Positions 42,885 to 51,737 of a stretch of DNA of 64,000 nt are shown in pieces. Under the pieces are notes generated by a model. It did not search any database, was not told where the DNA came from, and worked only from the letters and a program-made list of their open reading frames with translations. The stretch is from Arthrobacter sp. SLBN-122 (GTDB taxonomy: Bacteria; Actinomycetota; Actinomycetes; Actinomycetales; Micrococcaceae): the NCBI RefSeq assembly GCF_006715165.1, contig NZ_VFMS01000001.1, forward strand, positions 3,844,001 through 3,908,000. Reading direction: 5' to 3'. A program made the position numbers and the translations under genes. How positions within the stretch are numbered: the first letter of the stretch is position 1; each line of letters begins with the position of its first letter.

Positions 42885-43841
42885 CTAAGCGTGCGAACGC
42901 AGCTGGGGCTGATGCTGAAGCTTTGTGCGGAGTTCATCTTCAGTTGGAGGCCGGGCACCGGCCCGGGATACGGTGATCGCGGCCGCAGCGGCCGCCGTGC
43001 GTCCCAGCTGGTCGAGGACCGCGGGCGCGAGGCGACCGGTTCCGCGGGTGAGGAGTCCCAGGATCAGGGCTGACATATAGGAATCGCCGGCGCCGATGGT
43101 GTCAGCAACAGAGGTCTTTGCTGCAGGGATGCTGAGGGTCGTGGTGGATGTCGCGAGCAACGAGCCTGATGAGCCCTTGGTGATGGTAGTAAGGTCTGCT
43201 CCCAAACCCAGGATGTGTGTTGCGGTTTCCTCCAGGGTCTTTTCCGGGTAGAGCCATTCGGCGTCCTCATCGCTGAGTTTGACGACGTCCGTGAGGTGTA
43301 CCAGGTCCTCGAAAGTGTGCCGCGCTTCGCCGTGGGTTCCGAGCAGGGCCGGCCTGATGTTGGGATCGTAGGTGATGATGCAGTCGCTGCCGAATTCCTG
43401 GAGCATGGCTTTGACGCAGCTGGCGCCCGGTGAAAGGAAACTCGCGATCGAACCGGTGTGAAGGACCTTGGGCGGGGCGGGTGCCAGGTCCATCGGTTCC
43501 ACATCCCAGGTGATGTCGAAGGCGTAGCTGGCCGAACCATCGCGGGCGATCGTAGCGGTCGCCGTTGACGTTCTCTCCGGTGACCGGGAGCCGGGCAAAA
43601 GCGTCACGCCGGCGCTGGTGAGGTGCTCCTCGAGCGCATCACCGCGGCGGTCAGCGCCCATGGAAGTAAGCAGCCCGGTGCTGACTCCGAGCCGGGCAAG
43701 GCCGTAGGCGACGTTGGCCGGCGAGCCGCCTGGATGTTCATTAGTCCCCTCAGGCGTGGTCACGACGTCGATAAGGGCTTCCCCGATAACGACGACGTCC
43801 AGCACCGGCCGCGGAGGGGTGGGCTTGCCGTTGTTCTGCAT
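42885..43841 (-). CDS. PfkB-family carbohydrate kinase, probable fructokinase
   Basis: 318 residues. Ribokinase-fold signatures: VVIGEALIDVV with HPGGSPANVAYGLARLG at the N-terminus (substrate GG motif) and DTIGAGDSYMSALI (residues 247-260) with catalytic base Asp253 and the anion hole. Among PfkB enzymes the GEALIDVV...GGSPANVA form is typical of fructokinases. It would phosphorylate fructose released by the cytoplasmic GH32 enzymes to fructose-6-phosphate. Last gene of the first half-locus, 28 bases after the GH32 gene; RBS AAGGAAAA. Confidence 0.9.
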   Translation of the reverse strand: MQNNGKPTPPRPVLDVVVIGEALIDVVTTPEGTNEHPGGSPANVAYGLARLGVSTGLLTSMGADRRGDALEEHLTSAGVTLLPGSRSPERTSTATATIARDGSASYAFDITWDVEPMDLAPAPPKVLHTGSIASFLSPGASCVKAMLQEFGSDCIITYDPNIRPALLGTHGEARHTFEDLVHLTDVVKLSDEDAEWLYPEKTLEETATHILGLGADLTTITKGSSGSLLATSTTTLSIPAAKTSVADTIGAGDSYMSALILGLLTRGTGRLAPAVLDQLGRTAAAAAAITVSRAGARPPTEDELRTKLQHQPQLRSHA

Positions 43842-43869
43842 GTCCGTTTTCCTTGCTTTTGGTGCTTCC

Positions 43870-45387
43870 CTACGCGAGCTGCGTGACCTTGATGCTGTTG
43901 ATGGTTGCAGTGCCGGCGGCGGCGTAAACGGTGACGTCGGTGCTGGTTTCTGCGGGGAAGATCAGTTCGGTCATGGTGACCTGGCCGTCTTGGGCAAAGA
44001 CTTCAACGGAGCAGTGGTCCACGAAGACCGTGAGGTCGTAGGACCCGTTCCTTGCCATGATTGGAGCGGTGTCTTCGGAGCTGAAGGATGGGTGGAAGTC
44101 TGTCCTCCCGGATTTCCGTCGATCCACGAACAATTTGGCCTCGCCGGGTCGGACGCCGACGCGGGTTCCTTTCGCGGCGTCTCCGCGCAGGATGAGACCG
44201 AATTCCTCTGCGCTTCCGGGGGTGAAACTGACATCAATGCGTTGGACCGTGCCGGCCGCGCCGGCCAGAACCTGCACGCCGTCGTGGATGGTGGTTCCGG
44301 AAAGGCAGAAGGATTCCGGATCGGCCCGGCCACCCCAGTCGCCCGCGGGCTGCTGAACCAGGAGCAGGTCTCCGTCGCGGGTCTGGAGTGTAATTTCGCG
44401 GGCGAGGCTCATGGGGCTGCGCCAGGGCGTGGTGGGGATGTGGTTGGCGTATTCCCAGTTATTCATCCACGCGATCATGAGGCGGCGGTTGTCAGGGGCG
44501 TCGCTGAAGGAGACGGCGGCGTAGTAGTCCCGGCCCCAGTCCAGCCACCGGTATTCGCCCAGCCGGTCCGGGTCCTGGAGTCCTTCGGTCACGGTGCTGT
44601 CCGGGATGAAGGTGGTCCCGTCGAAGCCGCCCACGAAGTACTGGCCGGCTGACCCCCTGTTGGGCCCGCCGGGGTTGAGGTTGACGGTGAGGACCCACTT
44701 GACGTTTTCAGGGTCGCCGTCCACTGGCAGGGGAAACAGGTCTGGGCACTCCCAGACGCCGCCGGTGGCGTTTGCGGGGCCGAAGGTGCTCAGCAGTTTC
44801 CAGTTCTTGAGGTCGTCGGATCGGTAAAGCACCACCTGGAAGTCCGTGGCTTCCACGGCGACCATCACCCAGTAACTCTCCGTGCCGCCGTCGTACCTAA
44901 ACACCTTGGGGTCGCGGAACTCCGCGGACCCACGGCTAAGGACGGGGTTGCCTAGGTATTTTGTCCAGGTGTAGCCCCCGTCCAGGCTGTAGGCCAGGGA
45001 CTGGGCCTGGACACCCTCATACAGCGAGCCCGGCTTGAAGGCACTGGTGTAGATCGCCACGAGCGGGGCAACGGAACCGCTGCCGAATCGGCTGGTGTTG
45101 TGACGGTCGTAGACGATGCTCCCGGAAAAGATGTCTTCATTCTCGTCACAGGCGATGGCGACGGGGTGTTCGGTCCAGGTCAGCAAATCGGTTGAGGTGG
45201 CGTGACCCCATGACATGTTTCCCCAGACGTTATCCAGCGGGTTGTTCTGGTAGTACAGGTGATAGACACCCTCATGAAAAATCAGGCCGTTGGGATCATT
45301 GAGCCAGGTGTTTTTTGCGGTGTAGTGCAGGGCCGGGCGGTAGCTGTCGGCTGTGGCTGCAGTGTGAGTCGAAGTAAGTGTATCCAT
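43870..45387 (-). CDS. Cytoplasmic GH32 fructan beta-fructosidase (levanase/exo-inulinase-like)
   Basis: 505 residues from ATG 45387 (AAGGAACCTC upstream); a very long open frame continues upstream but is antisense to nothing and merely shadows the permease gene. All GH32 catalytic groups are present: nucleophile Asp31 in TWLNDPNGLI, Asp159 in EFRDPKVF, Glu213 in VWECPDLF. The IAWMNNWEYANHIPT segment is typical of levanase/exo-inulinase members. C-terminal beta-sandwich from about residue 350. No export signal, so it acts on oligosaccharides taken up by the CUT1 importer encoded just upstream. Confidence 0.9.
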   Translation of the reverse strand: MDTLTSTHTAATADSYRPALHYTAKNTWLNDPNGLIFHEGVYHLYYQNNPLDNVWGNMSWGHATSTDLLTWTEHPVAIACDENEDIFSGSIVYDRHNTSRFGSGSVAPLVAIYTSAFKPGSLYEGVQAQSLAYSLDGGYTWTKYLGNPVLSRGSAEFRDPKVFRYDGGTESYWVMVAVEATDFQVVLYRSDDLKNWKLLSTFGPANATGGVWECPDLFPLPVDGDPENVKWVLTVNLNPGGPNRGSAGQYFVGGFDGTTFIPDSTVTEGLQDPDRLGEYRWLDWGRDYYAAVSFSDAPDNRRLMIAWMNNWEYANHIPTTPWRSPMSLAREITLQTRDGDLLLVQQPAGDWGGRADPESFCLSGTTIHDGVQVLAGAAGTVQRIDVSFTPGSAEEFGLILRGDAAKGTRVGVRPGEAKLFVDRRKSGRTDFHPSFSSEDTAPIMARNGSYDLTVFVDHCSVEVFAQDGQVTMTELIFPAETSTDVTVYAAAGTATINSIKVTQLA

Positions 45388-45410
45388 GAGGTTCCTTGTG
45401 AGAGTCTGAG

Positions 45411-46322
45411 TTATTTGCTTGCGCCGGCCGTGAGACCTTCGCGCAGGGTGCGCTGGCCGAAGATAAAGACCACCAGTGCGGGCAGCATGGACAGGATCAC
45501 GCCGGCGAGGACCACTGAGATGCTCCCGGTGCCGAGGTTTCCCTGGAGCGTGACCAGTCCGAGGGGGAGGGTGAAGTTCTGTTCGCTGATGGTGAGGATC
45601 AGCGGCCGGAAGAACTCGTTCCAGTGGAAATTGAAGGCCAGGATCCCCACGATTGCCATGCCGGGTACCGCCAGGGGGACGTAGACGGAACGGAAGATCC
45701 GCCATGGTCCGGCGCCGTCCAGGGCGGCTGCTTCTGCGAAGTCGTTTGGCAGACCCAGGAAGTATTGGCGCATCAGGAAGGTGCCGAAGGCGGTGGGAAT
45801 GGCCGGCAGGATCAGGGCCAGCAGGGTGTCGGACAGTCCCATCCCTCGAATGAGCATGAACACCGGGACGATCGTGACCTGAACCGGGACCATCATGGTG
45901 GCCAGCACCAGTGAGAAGATGGCGTTCTTGCCGCGGAAGTCCAGACGGGCGAAGGCGTAGCCGGCCAGGGTGGCGGAAGCCATCTGGCCAAGTGCGATCA
46001 GTCCGGTCACCAAGGCGCTGTTCAGGACCAGGAGGCCCACGTTGATCTGTTTGAACACCTCTTGGTAAGCGGTGAAGTCCGGATTGATGGGCAGGAAGGA
46101 CGGCGGCAGGTTGAAGGATTCCGACGGCGTCCGCAGCGAAGTGGACAGGGTCCACAGGACAGGGCCGAGGGTAAGCGCGGCCGCCACGGCCAGGGCCGTG
46201 TACCTGCCGACGGTTCCAGCAGCGGGCAGGCGGCGGTGGCGGTAGGGCTTGCCGGTGGCCGGTGTGCCGGTGGTGGAACCCGTGTGCTCCTTGGTCCCGG
46301 TGTGCAGGATCTGGCTGGACAT
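45411..46322 (-). CDS. Sugar ABC transporter permease, CUT1 (MalG-like)
   Basis: 303 residues from ATG 46322. Six membrane helices. The EAA loop is EAAALDGAGPWRIFRSVYVP, and the last residues run to LREGLTAGASK, the typical MalG-type C-terminus. A roughly 40-residue Thr/Gly/His-rich cytoplasmic N-terminal tail is longer than usual. Partner of the MalF-like permease 8 bases upstream; no ATPase is encoded in this half-locus, so a shared MsiK-like ATPase elsewhere must drive it, as is common in actinobacteria. Confidence 0.9.
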   Translation of the reverse strand: MSSQILHTGTKEHTGSTTGTPATGKPYRHRRLPAAGTVGRYTALAVAAALTLGPVLWTLSTSLRTPSESFNLPPSFLPINPDFTAYQEVFKQINVGLLVLNSALVTGLIALGQMASATLAGYAFARLDFRGKNAIFSLVLATMMVPVQVTIVPVFMLIRGMGLSDTLLALILPAIPTAFGTFLMRQYFLGLPNDFAEAAALDGAGPWRIFRSVYVPLAVPGMAIVGILAFNFHWNEFFRPLILTISEQNFTLPLGLVTLQGNLGTGSISVVLAGVILSMLPALVVFIFGQRTLREGLTAGASK

Positions 46323-46330
46323 GAGGGACC

Positions 46331-47260
46331 TCACTGGTAGAAGACGAAGCGGCGGCTGAGCCGGAATTGCAGGGCGGTGACGGCAAGGATCAGCACGGTC
46401 AGTACCAGCCCAATGGCCGAGGCTTCGCCGAATTCCAGTTGCTGGAAGGCGGATTCGAAGATCACCATGACGGCCGTGCGGGTGGAATCGCCGGGACCGC
46501 CGTTGGTCAGGACGTAGGGCTGGTCGAAGACCTGCAGGGCACTGATGATGGCCATGACGGAGGCGACGAGCACCGTGGGGCTGATCAGCGGAAGGGTGAC
46601 ATTGCTGAACTGTTTCCAGCCTGTGGCGCCGTCCAGGTTCGCTGCCTCGTGCAGTTCCTTGGGGATGTTGGTCAGCGCGCCGAGAAAGAGCAGGAAGGAA
46701 AATCCGAAGTTTTGCCAGACATAGACCAGGACGACCACGGCGGCGGAGGCCGCGGGGCTGGTCAGCCACGGCACTGCCGGAATGCCGACGAGCGACAGGA
46801 GCCAGTTCACCACGCCGAACTGTTCGTTGAACATGTACCGCATGAAGATGGACACCGACGCGGCGGAAAGGACCAGGGGAAAGAAGAAGGTGGACCGGAG
46901 AAACACTCTGAGCCAGGACGGCATTCTGGCCTGCAGCATGGAAGCCAGGCTGAGTGCGATGCCGAGTTGCAGGATGACTGCGACGACGACGAACACGATG
47001 GTGTTCAGGAAGGACACGCGGACGGTGGGGTCCTGTGCCAGGGAGGCGAAGTTGGCGAAACCGACGAACTGGGGTGCCGAAATGATGTCCCAGCGGAAGA
47101 AAGCCAGGACCAGCGATCCGATGATCGGCAGGAAAGTGAACAGGGCCATCCCAAGCAGCGTGGGCGCAAGGAAGATCATTGCCAGCCATCGCTCAACGAA
47201 TGAGCGGCGCGCTGCCGGTGGTTTAACCGTGTGGCGTGGGGCGGTGGACGTGGTGGTCAT
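46331..47260 (-). CDS. Sugar ABC transporter permease, CUT1 (MalF-like)
   Basis: 309 residues with six helices, first helix LAMIFLAPTLLGMALFTFLP. The EAA loop is EAANLDGATGWKQFSNVTLP. The start overlaps the stop of the binding-protein gene (ATGA at 47257-47260). Together with the MalG-like partner it forms the channel of a carbohydrate importer for oligosaccharides. Confidence 0.9.
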   Translation of the reverse strand: MTTTSTAPRHTVKPPAARRSFVERWLAMIFLAPTLLGMALFTFLPIIGSLVLAFFRWDIISAPQFVGFANFASLAQDPTVRVSFLNTIVFVVVAVILQLGIALSLASMLQARMPSWLRVFLRSTFFFPLVLSAASVSIFMRYMFNEQFGVVNWLLSLVGIPAVPWLTSPAASAAVVVLVYVWQNFGFSFLLFLGALTNIPKELHEAANLDGATGWKQFSNVTLPLISPTVLVASVMAIISALQVFDQPYVLTNGGPGDSTRTAVMVIFESAFQQLEFGEASAIGLVLTVLILAVTALQFRLSRRFVFYQ

Positions 47261-48717
47261 GCGTTCCTCCTCAGGGCCAACTCAAGATCGCGCTGGAGGG
47301 TACCCATCGCGGCCCGCACGTCAGCAGAGCTGCCGCTGACAGCGGTGGAAACGTTCTTCATAAGGGCAGTTTCGACGGCGGCCTGCTGGGGCGGAGCCGG
47401 GATGGGGCCGGAGGTGGGGAATTTGTCGAGGGTGTCGTAGAAAACTTTCCAATGCCTGGGTCCGGTAGCCGCGTAAAAGGACTCATTGACCATCGAACGG
47501 CGGGTGGGAGTGGTGTTCGGCTTGGGTATGGCCAACTGCATCGCCTCGCGGCTGGAGCAGAACTTAACCCATTCCCAGGCGGCATCCTTGTCTTTGGCCG
47601 TGCGCATGATCGCATAGCCGGCAGCGCCGAACTGATGCCGCTGAATCCGCCAGCGGGGGAAGAACTGGACATCGAACTGGTCGGCAGTCATTCCTGCTTC
47701 GTGCAGCCCCTGCGCCCAGTAACCGCCTGCCGGCGTGGCGCCGATGCGGTTGTTGCCGAACAGGCCCACCAGGGCGTTTCCGCCGCCTGATTCAGGCCGT
47801 ACGCCCAGTCCTTCGGACACGAGTTCGCGGAGGTAGTCGAAGGTTTCGATAACCCGCCCGTCCTCGGCGTTAGGAGCCAGCCAGAGGTAGCCGCCGCCGC
47901 GGGTGGCCCGGGCTGGGTCGTTCGGGTAAAAACGGTCCCAAAGCCAGTCCCCGCCGGGAGCCTTGGTTTCGGTAAGGAAGCTGGTGTCGTTGGCGTAGAG
48001 CCACGGCACTACTCCGCCAAAAAGCCGGTTGGTCCAGTAGTACGGGGTGAAGTCGGCCGGGCGTGCTTTCCGCAGGGCGCGGAGGGTCGCGCTGAAGTCG
48101 TCCTGCGTCCAGTTGTCTTTGGGGCGATCAAGGCCTGCCTGGGCAAAGGTGGTGGTGTTCAAATACATGTTCGCCGCGTTCCAGTCCAGCGGAAGCTGGT
48201 ACAGATTGCCTTGGTACATGAAGGCTTCCAGCAGGCTCGGATGGACGTCGTCGAAGTAGTCCCTCATGTCCGCAGCGTCCCGGCGGACATATGCATCCAG
48301 GGGCTCGGCAAGCTTGTCCGCGAACAGCTGGGCGCCCTCGGTGGCCACGTAGACGACGTCAGGCGGTGTTCCAGCGGCCACCATGGTGAGGATTTTGGAA
48401 AAGAAGTCCTTCCAGTCTGCGCCCTGGATGGCCTGAAGTTGCACCGGAATATCGGGGTGGGCGGATGTAAACGCGTTAACCAGCCCCTGGCGGGCTGCAG
48501 CGTCGGCCGAGGTGCCAAGGATAGCGATGTTCAGGGCCTTGCTGCCACGGCCGGGAATATCAGTCCCCGTCAGTCGGGGCCAGGCGCCCACCGTGGCTCC
48601 CGCAACAGCCAGGCCGGTAAGGCCCAGCATGGAACGCCGTGTGAGCTGCGAAAGTCTGCTGCCCGACCACGGCGCAATCGAGGGGGTTGTCTTCCCCGGT
48701 GTCTTTTCAGACGTCAT
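47257..48717 (-). CDS. Sugar ABC transporter substrate-binding protein, CUT1, with twin-arginine signal
   Basis: 486 residues. The N-terminal signal contains LTRRSMLGLTGLAVAGATVGAW (Tat-type RR) and no lipobox Cys, so the protein is exported by Tat and must be tethered otherwise or held by the transporter. SBP_bac_1 fold: LNIAILGTSADAAARQGLVNAF, TPPDVVYVATEGAQLF, LYQLPLDWNAANMYLN, GGYLWLAPNAEDG, with several Trp/Tyr suited to sugar stacking. First gene of the operon SBP-MalF-MalG-GH32-PfkB, directly behind two LacI operators. Confidence 0.9.
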   Translation of the reverse strand: MTSEKTPGKTTPSIAPWSGSRLSQLTRRSMLGLTGLAVAGATVGAWPRLTGTDIPGRGSKALNIAILGTSADAAARQGLVNAFTSAHPDIPVQLQAIQGADWKDFFSKILTMVAAGTPPDVVYVATEGAQLFADKLAEPLDAYVRRDAADMRDYFDDVHPSLLEAFMYQGNLYQLPLDWNAANMYLNTTTFAQAGLDRPKDNWTQDDFSATLRALRKARPADFTPYYWTNRLFGGVVPWLYANDTSFLTETKAPGGDWLWDRFYPNDPARATRGGGYLWLAPNAEDGRVIETFDYLRELVSEGLGVRPESGGGNALVGLFGNNRIGATPAGGYWAQGLHEAGMTADQFDVQFFPRWRIQRHQFGAAGYAIMRTAKDKDAAWEWVKFCSSREAMQLAIPKPNTTPTRRSMVNESFYAATGPRHWKVFYDTLDKFPTSGPIPAPPQQAAVETALMKNVSTAVSGSSADVRAAMGTLQRDLELALRRNA

Positions 48718-48730
48718 TGTCGGCTCCTCC

Positions 48731-48774
48731 TAACACGTGTTAAGTAGCGTAGGTATCTCACCTAACACGTGTCA
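48731..48774. promoter_or_regulatory. Two LacI operators before the sugar-binding protein gene
   Basis: TAACACGTGTTA (48731-48742, perfect palindrome) and TAACACGTGTCA (48763-48774, one mismatch), each preceded by CC and followed by AGTA, 32 bases apart. The first lies 14 bases before the start codon at 48717, so binding would block ribosome-site transcription or promoter clearance. A third version is at the LacI gene 2 promoter. Confidence 0.75.
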
Positions 48775-48923
48775 AGTAGGAGTTTTAGTGGAACCTGGAT
48801 GAACTTGGACTACGGGCGTTGGCTGGCGGGCGATGCGTGGACAGCGGGCTCCCGCCGGCTGGTCAGGTCGTCACTGGGCCTAACATCTTCAGCAGCGAGG
48901 CAACGCGGAATCGGTCCGCCCGG

Positions 48924-49967
48924 TCAGCCTGCCGGGACCGCTGCAGTGGACGCCCGCGGGATGATCCGGCAGGGCATGTAGAGAATGCCTGCTTGCACTT
49001 GCTCAGCTGCCGGGGCTTTTCCTTCTACGGCATCCAACAGCAGGGACATGGCCGCTGCTCCGATTTCGGCGTGCGGAAGTGCCACCGTCGTGAGGGCGGG
49101 AACAAGGTTGGCAGCGAGATTCTGCTGATCGTCGTAGCCCACCACGGACAGATCCTCGGGTACCCGGAGTCCGGCGGCCGCGGCGTAAAGCAAAACGCCG
49201 GTGGCAACCCTGTCGTTGGAGCAAATGACCGCCGTCGGCCGCTCTCTGCCGCCCAGGACGGAGGATGCGGCGCGGTAGCCCTCGTCGATGTCCCATCCGG
49301 TCAGGTGCACATGCTGTTGTTCAAGGCCCAGCCCCGCCTCTTCCATGGCCTCACGGTAACCCTGCTCGCGCTGCGGAGCGGCGGGCGAGCTGAGAGTCCC
49401 GGTCAACAGGGTGATGCGGCGGTGGCCCAGGTCAAGGAGCAACTGTGCCGCGGCGCGTCCGCCGTCGATCTCCGCCGGTATTACCGATCGGAGCTGAGAG
49501 TCGGCATCAGTGCAATTGGCCAGAATGGCTGGCAGAGTGAGCATTGCCGGCGGGGCGGTAATTTCGCGCAGGCTGCCGGTCGCGTACATGATTCCGTCGA
49601 CCTGCCGGTGAGCGAGTTGCTGCGCTGCAGCGCCATCGCGGGCCGTGTCATGTTCGGTGTCCACTACCAGGACCATGTATCCCCGGGCCAGGGCTGCGCG
49701 TGAGGCGCCGCTGATCAGCCGACCGGCGAAAGGGCTGGTAACGATGTCATCCGTAATGATCCCGATCGTTGATGTCTGCTGGTTGCGCAGGCTAAGGGCG
49801 ACGGAGTTGGGGGTGTAATTCAGCTCCGCCGCGGCGCGGAGGATCCGTTCCTGGCGTTCGGCGGTGACGTTGCCGTTTGCCCTGCCGTTCAGTACCAGTG
49901 ACACTGCACTGCGCGAGACCCCTGCCCGTCGTGCCACATCCAGTGCCGTTGCTTTGCGTTTGGCCAT
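48924..49967 (-). CDS. LacI-family transcriptional regulator 2
   Basis: 347 residues from ATG 49967. HTH ATALDVARRAGVSRSAVSLVLNGR and hinge ILRAAAELNYTPNSVALSLR. The effector-binding core includes TSTIGIITDDIVTSPFAGRL and VVGYDDQQNLAANLVP. About 44% of landmarks are shared with LacI regulator 1, but the recognition helix differs (SRSAVSL versus SRTAVSF), in line with distinct operators. It lies upstream of the sugar-binding protein gene, same strand, with its own CCTAAC..GTG site at 50002, and should control the CUT1-GH32-fructokinase operon. Confidence 0.92.
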   Translation of the reverse strand: MAKRKATALDVARRAGVSRSAVSLVLNGRANGNVTAERQERILRAAAELNYTPNSVALSLRNQQTSTIGIITDDIVTSPFAGRLISGASRAALARGYMVLVVDTEHDTARDGAAAQQLAHRQVDGIMYATGSLREITAPPAMLTLPAILANCTDADSQLRSVIPAEIDGGRAAAQLLLDLGHRRITLLTGTLSSPAAPQREQGYREAMEEAGLGLEQQHVHLTGWDIDEGYRAASSVLGGRERPTAVICSNDRVATGVLLYAAAAGLRVPEDLSVVGYDDQQNLAANLVPALTTVALPHAEIGAAAMSLLLDAVEGKAPAAEQVQAGILYMPCRIIPRASTAAVPAG

Positions 49968-50001
49968 GCTGATCCATCCCCTGCCTTTGGGCTTTAGCAT
50001 A

Positions 50002-50017
50002 CCTAACTCGTGTGAGG
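50002..50017. promoter_or_regulatory. Operator-like site upstream of LacI regulator 2
   Basis: CCTAACTCGTGTGAGG, a degenerate copy of the CCTAACACGTGT(C/T)AAG sites at 48731 and 48763, 35 bases before ATG 49967. Suggests autoregulation. Confidence 0.55.
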
Positions 50018-50134
50018 GCAAGGCTGCCTTGGTTTAGACCGCGGTGAGGTGGCGCCTGCAGGTACAAGGAACGTTCTAATGCGCTGTCCGTTGACGCCGG
50101 GCAATCAGGGGAATGTTCGGCGCTCGTCGGTCGC

Positions 50135-50611
50135 CTATGTCGCCGTCGTCTCAGCGTGTCCGAACCGCTCCCGGGCAATTTTGGCGGACGTGCCGAGGGC
50201 AGTACCGATAACCTCCCAAGAGTCCCCGTTTGCGCGGGCGGCGCTGACGGCGGCGTCCAGTTCGGCCTCGGCCTTCACTGCGGCCGAACGGGCAACGGTG
50301 ATCCGGCGGAAGCCGGCGGCGTCCCTGTCCACGCGGGGCGACGGACTCAGGCGAAGGAGCGTACCATCCATCCGCAACGGCGCGGCTAAGCGCTCGACGT
50401 GCAGGACGTACTCTTCTTCGAGTCCGCGCTGAACGTAGAGGGTGAAGACGACCTTTCCTTCGGCGTCGTCAAAGTCCACTTTCCCGTAGCTCTCACTCGG
50501 GCCAACGGGCCACGGGCGCGGCTTCAATCGCCCTCCCGCTTCGTACTGCGTCGGCTCGTGGAGGTGCCCCCCGTGCCGGAAGCCGGGGGCCTGAGCGTCA
50601 CGAGGCGTCAT
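50135..50611 (-). CDS. Hypothetical protein with C-terminal HTH-like segment
   Basis: 158 residues. The middle (KVDFDDAEGKVVFTLYVQRG, then EYVLHVERLAAPL) looks beta-stranded. The C-terminus GDSWEVIGTALGTSAKIARERFG resembles the helix-turn-helix of small actinobacterial proteins (family form: SWAEIGAALGVSRQAAWQRF). The helix before it is Ala/Glu-rich. Possibly a DNA-binding protein; no operon partner. The N-terminal 25 residues are His/Pro/Gly-rich and may start at a later codon. Confidence 0.55.
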   Translation of the reverse strand: MTPRDAQAPGFRHGGHLHEPTQYEAGGRLKPRPWPVGPSESYGKVDFDDAEGKVVFTLYVQRGLEEEYVLHVERLAAPLRMDGTLLRLSPSPRVDRDAAGFRRITVARSAAVKAEAELDAAVSAARANGDSWEVIGTALGTSAKIARERFGHAETTAT

Positions 50612-50822
50612 GCTGACCGTTCTCCTTCAAATTGATCTTGCCGTTGCGCCCCGACGTGTGGTGGCCGTAGCAGGGGGTTCACAACTGGGGCGGGCAGCGC
50701 TTTGTTACAGATACCAGTAGAAGTTACTGCGGGTTCAAGCACACGAGTACCGGGTACTCGATTCTCGCCGCCAAGTGTCGGAAGACCATCCACGTGTACT
50801 GGGGCTACCCCAGGCGAGTTAT

Positions 50823-51311
50823 TTAGTCAGACTGCTTGCGTAGCGCCGTCCAGGCCTGGAAACCGCCGATCAGGTCGGTGGCACGTTTCAGCCCCAGCCG
50901 TTGCAGGGTGTGCGCGGCGAGGCTGGAGCTGTAGCCCTCGTTGCAGACAACTATGATGCGGCGGCCGGGGTCGTCAGCGATTGGGAGCCGGTGGGGGCTG
51001 GAAGGATCGAGCCGCCACTCGAGGACGTTTCGGTCAACGATGACCGCTCCGGGAAGGTCACCGTCGCGGTCCCGCTGATCGACCGGGCGTGTGTCCACAA
51101 CAAGGGCGCCCTCTGCGATCTCCCGCTCGAGATCCCCGGGGTGAACGCGTTCGAGCCCGATGCGGCTCTCAACCAGCAGCTGGTTGATAGTAAGAGTCCC
51201 GGGGGAGTCGCTCGGATCTGAAGTGGGCTGATCGAATGTGACACCGTCGTCGGGAACATCATGCTGCTTCACGGTTTTGCCCGCCTTCTGCTTATCGCTC
51301 CGTCGTTCCAC
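50823..51311 (-). CDS. Rhodanese-like domain protein
   Basis: 162 residues. One rhodanese domain from about residue 52: VHPGDLEREIAEGALVVDTRP (CH2A-like region), PGAVIVDRNVLEWRLDP, active-site loop VVCNEGYSSSLAAHTL with persulfide-forming Cys, and IGGFQAWTALRK at the end. Single-domain rhodaneses carry sulfane sulfur for thiosulfate or cyanide detoxification or tRNA/Fe-S sulfur relay. The first 40 residues are polar and likely disordered, so a downstream start is possible. A relation to biotin synthase 3 kb away is only speculation. Confidence 0.85.
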   Translation of the reverse strand: MERRSDKQKAGKTVKQHDVPDDGVTFDQPTSDPSDSPGTLTINQLLVESRIGLERVHPGDLEREIAEGALVVDTRPVDQRDRDGDLPGAVIVDRNVLEWRLDPSSPHRLPIADDPGRRIIVVCNEGYSSSLAAHTLQRLGLKRATDLIGGFQAWTALRKQSD

Positions 51312-51737
51312 GCTTAAGCGAACGAGGACGTGCTCTTTTTCCTCAATTACAAGCGTATGGAGAGAACCGGGTCAACATGCGCCAGCCGGGAAATAGAGGC
51401 CATGCCGGGTCCTGTTGGTCCCCTCCCGTTGAAACGATATACCAGGCCCAGAACCTGCTCGTCAGCGGAAAGGGGATAATGCACATGGCTACCTAACGTG
51501 CCCCCTTTAACCTCCCCCATTTGGCTCCGATGCAGCCCAGGGTATCCCGGGCGGAAGAACGGCGGACGTACAGTGTTCCTGCCTGGAGGTAATGAAATAG
51601 CCTCCCTTCGTATTCCACCCACAGCATTCCCAACGCCACTAACTGGGCATCGGCAATTCATGGTTACAGCCGGTGCATCTGAAGGAATTTATCAGCAAAA
51701 AGAATTAGTCCACCGACATAACTCTGAGGGGACCGTT
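51312..51737. other. Intergenic region upstream of secreted beta-rich protein
   Basis: About 425 bases between divergent genes. The open frame at 51498 simply continues upstream from the real gene start at 51738 and has no RBS. No operator or hairpin of note was seen. Confidence 0.45.
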
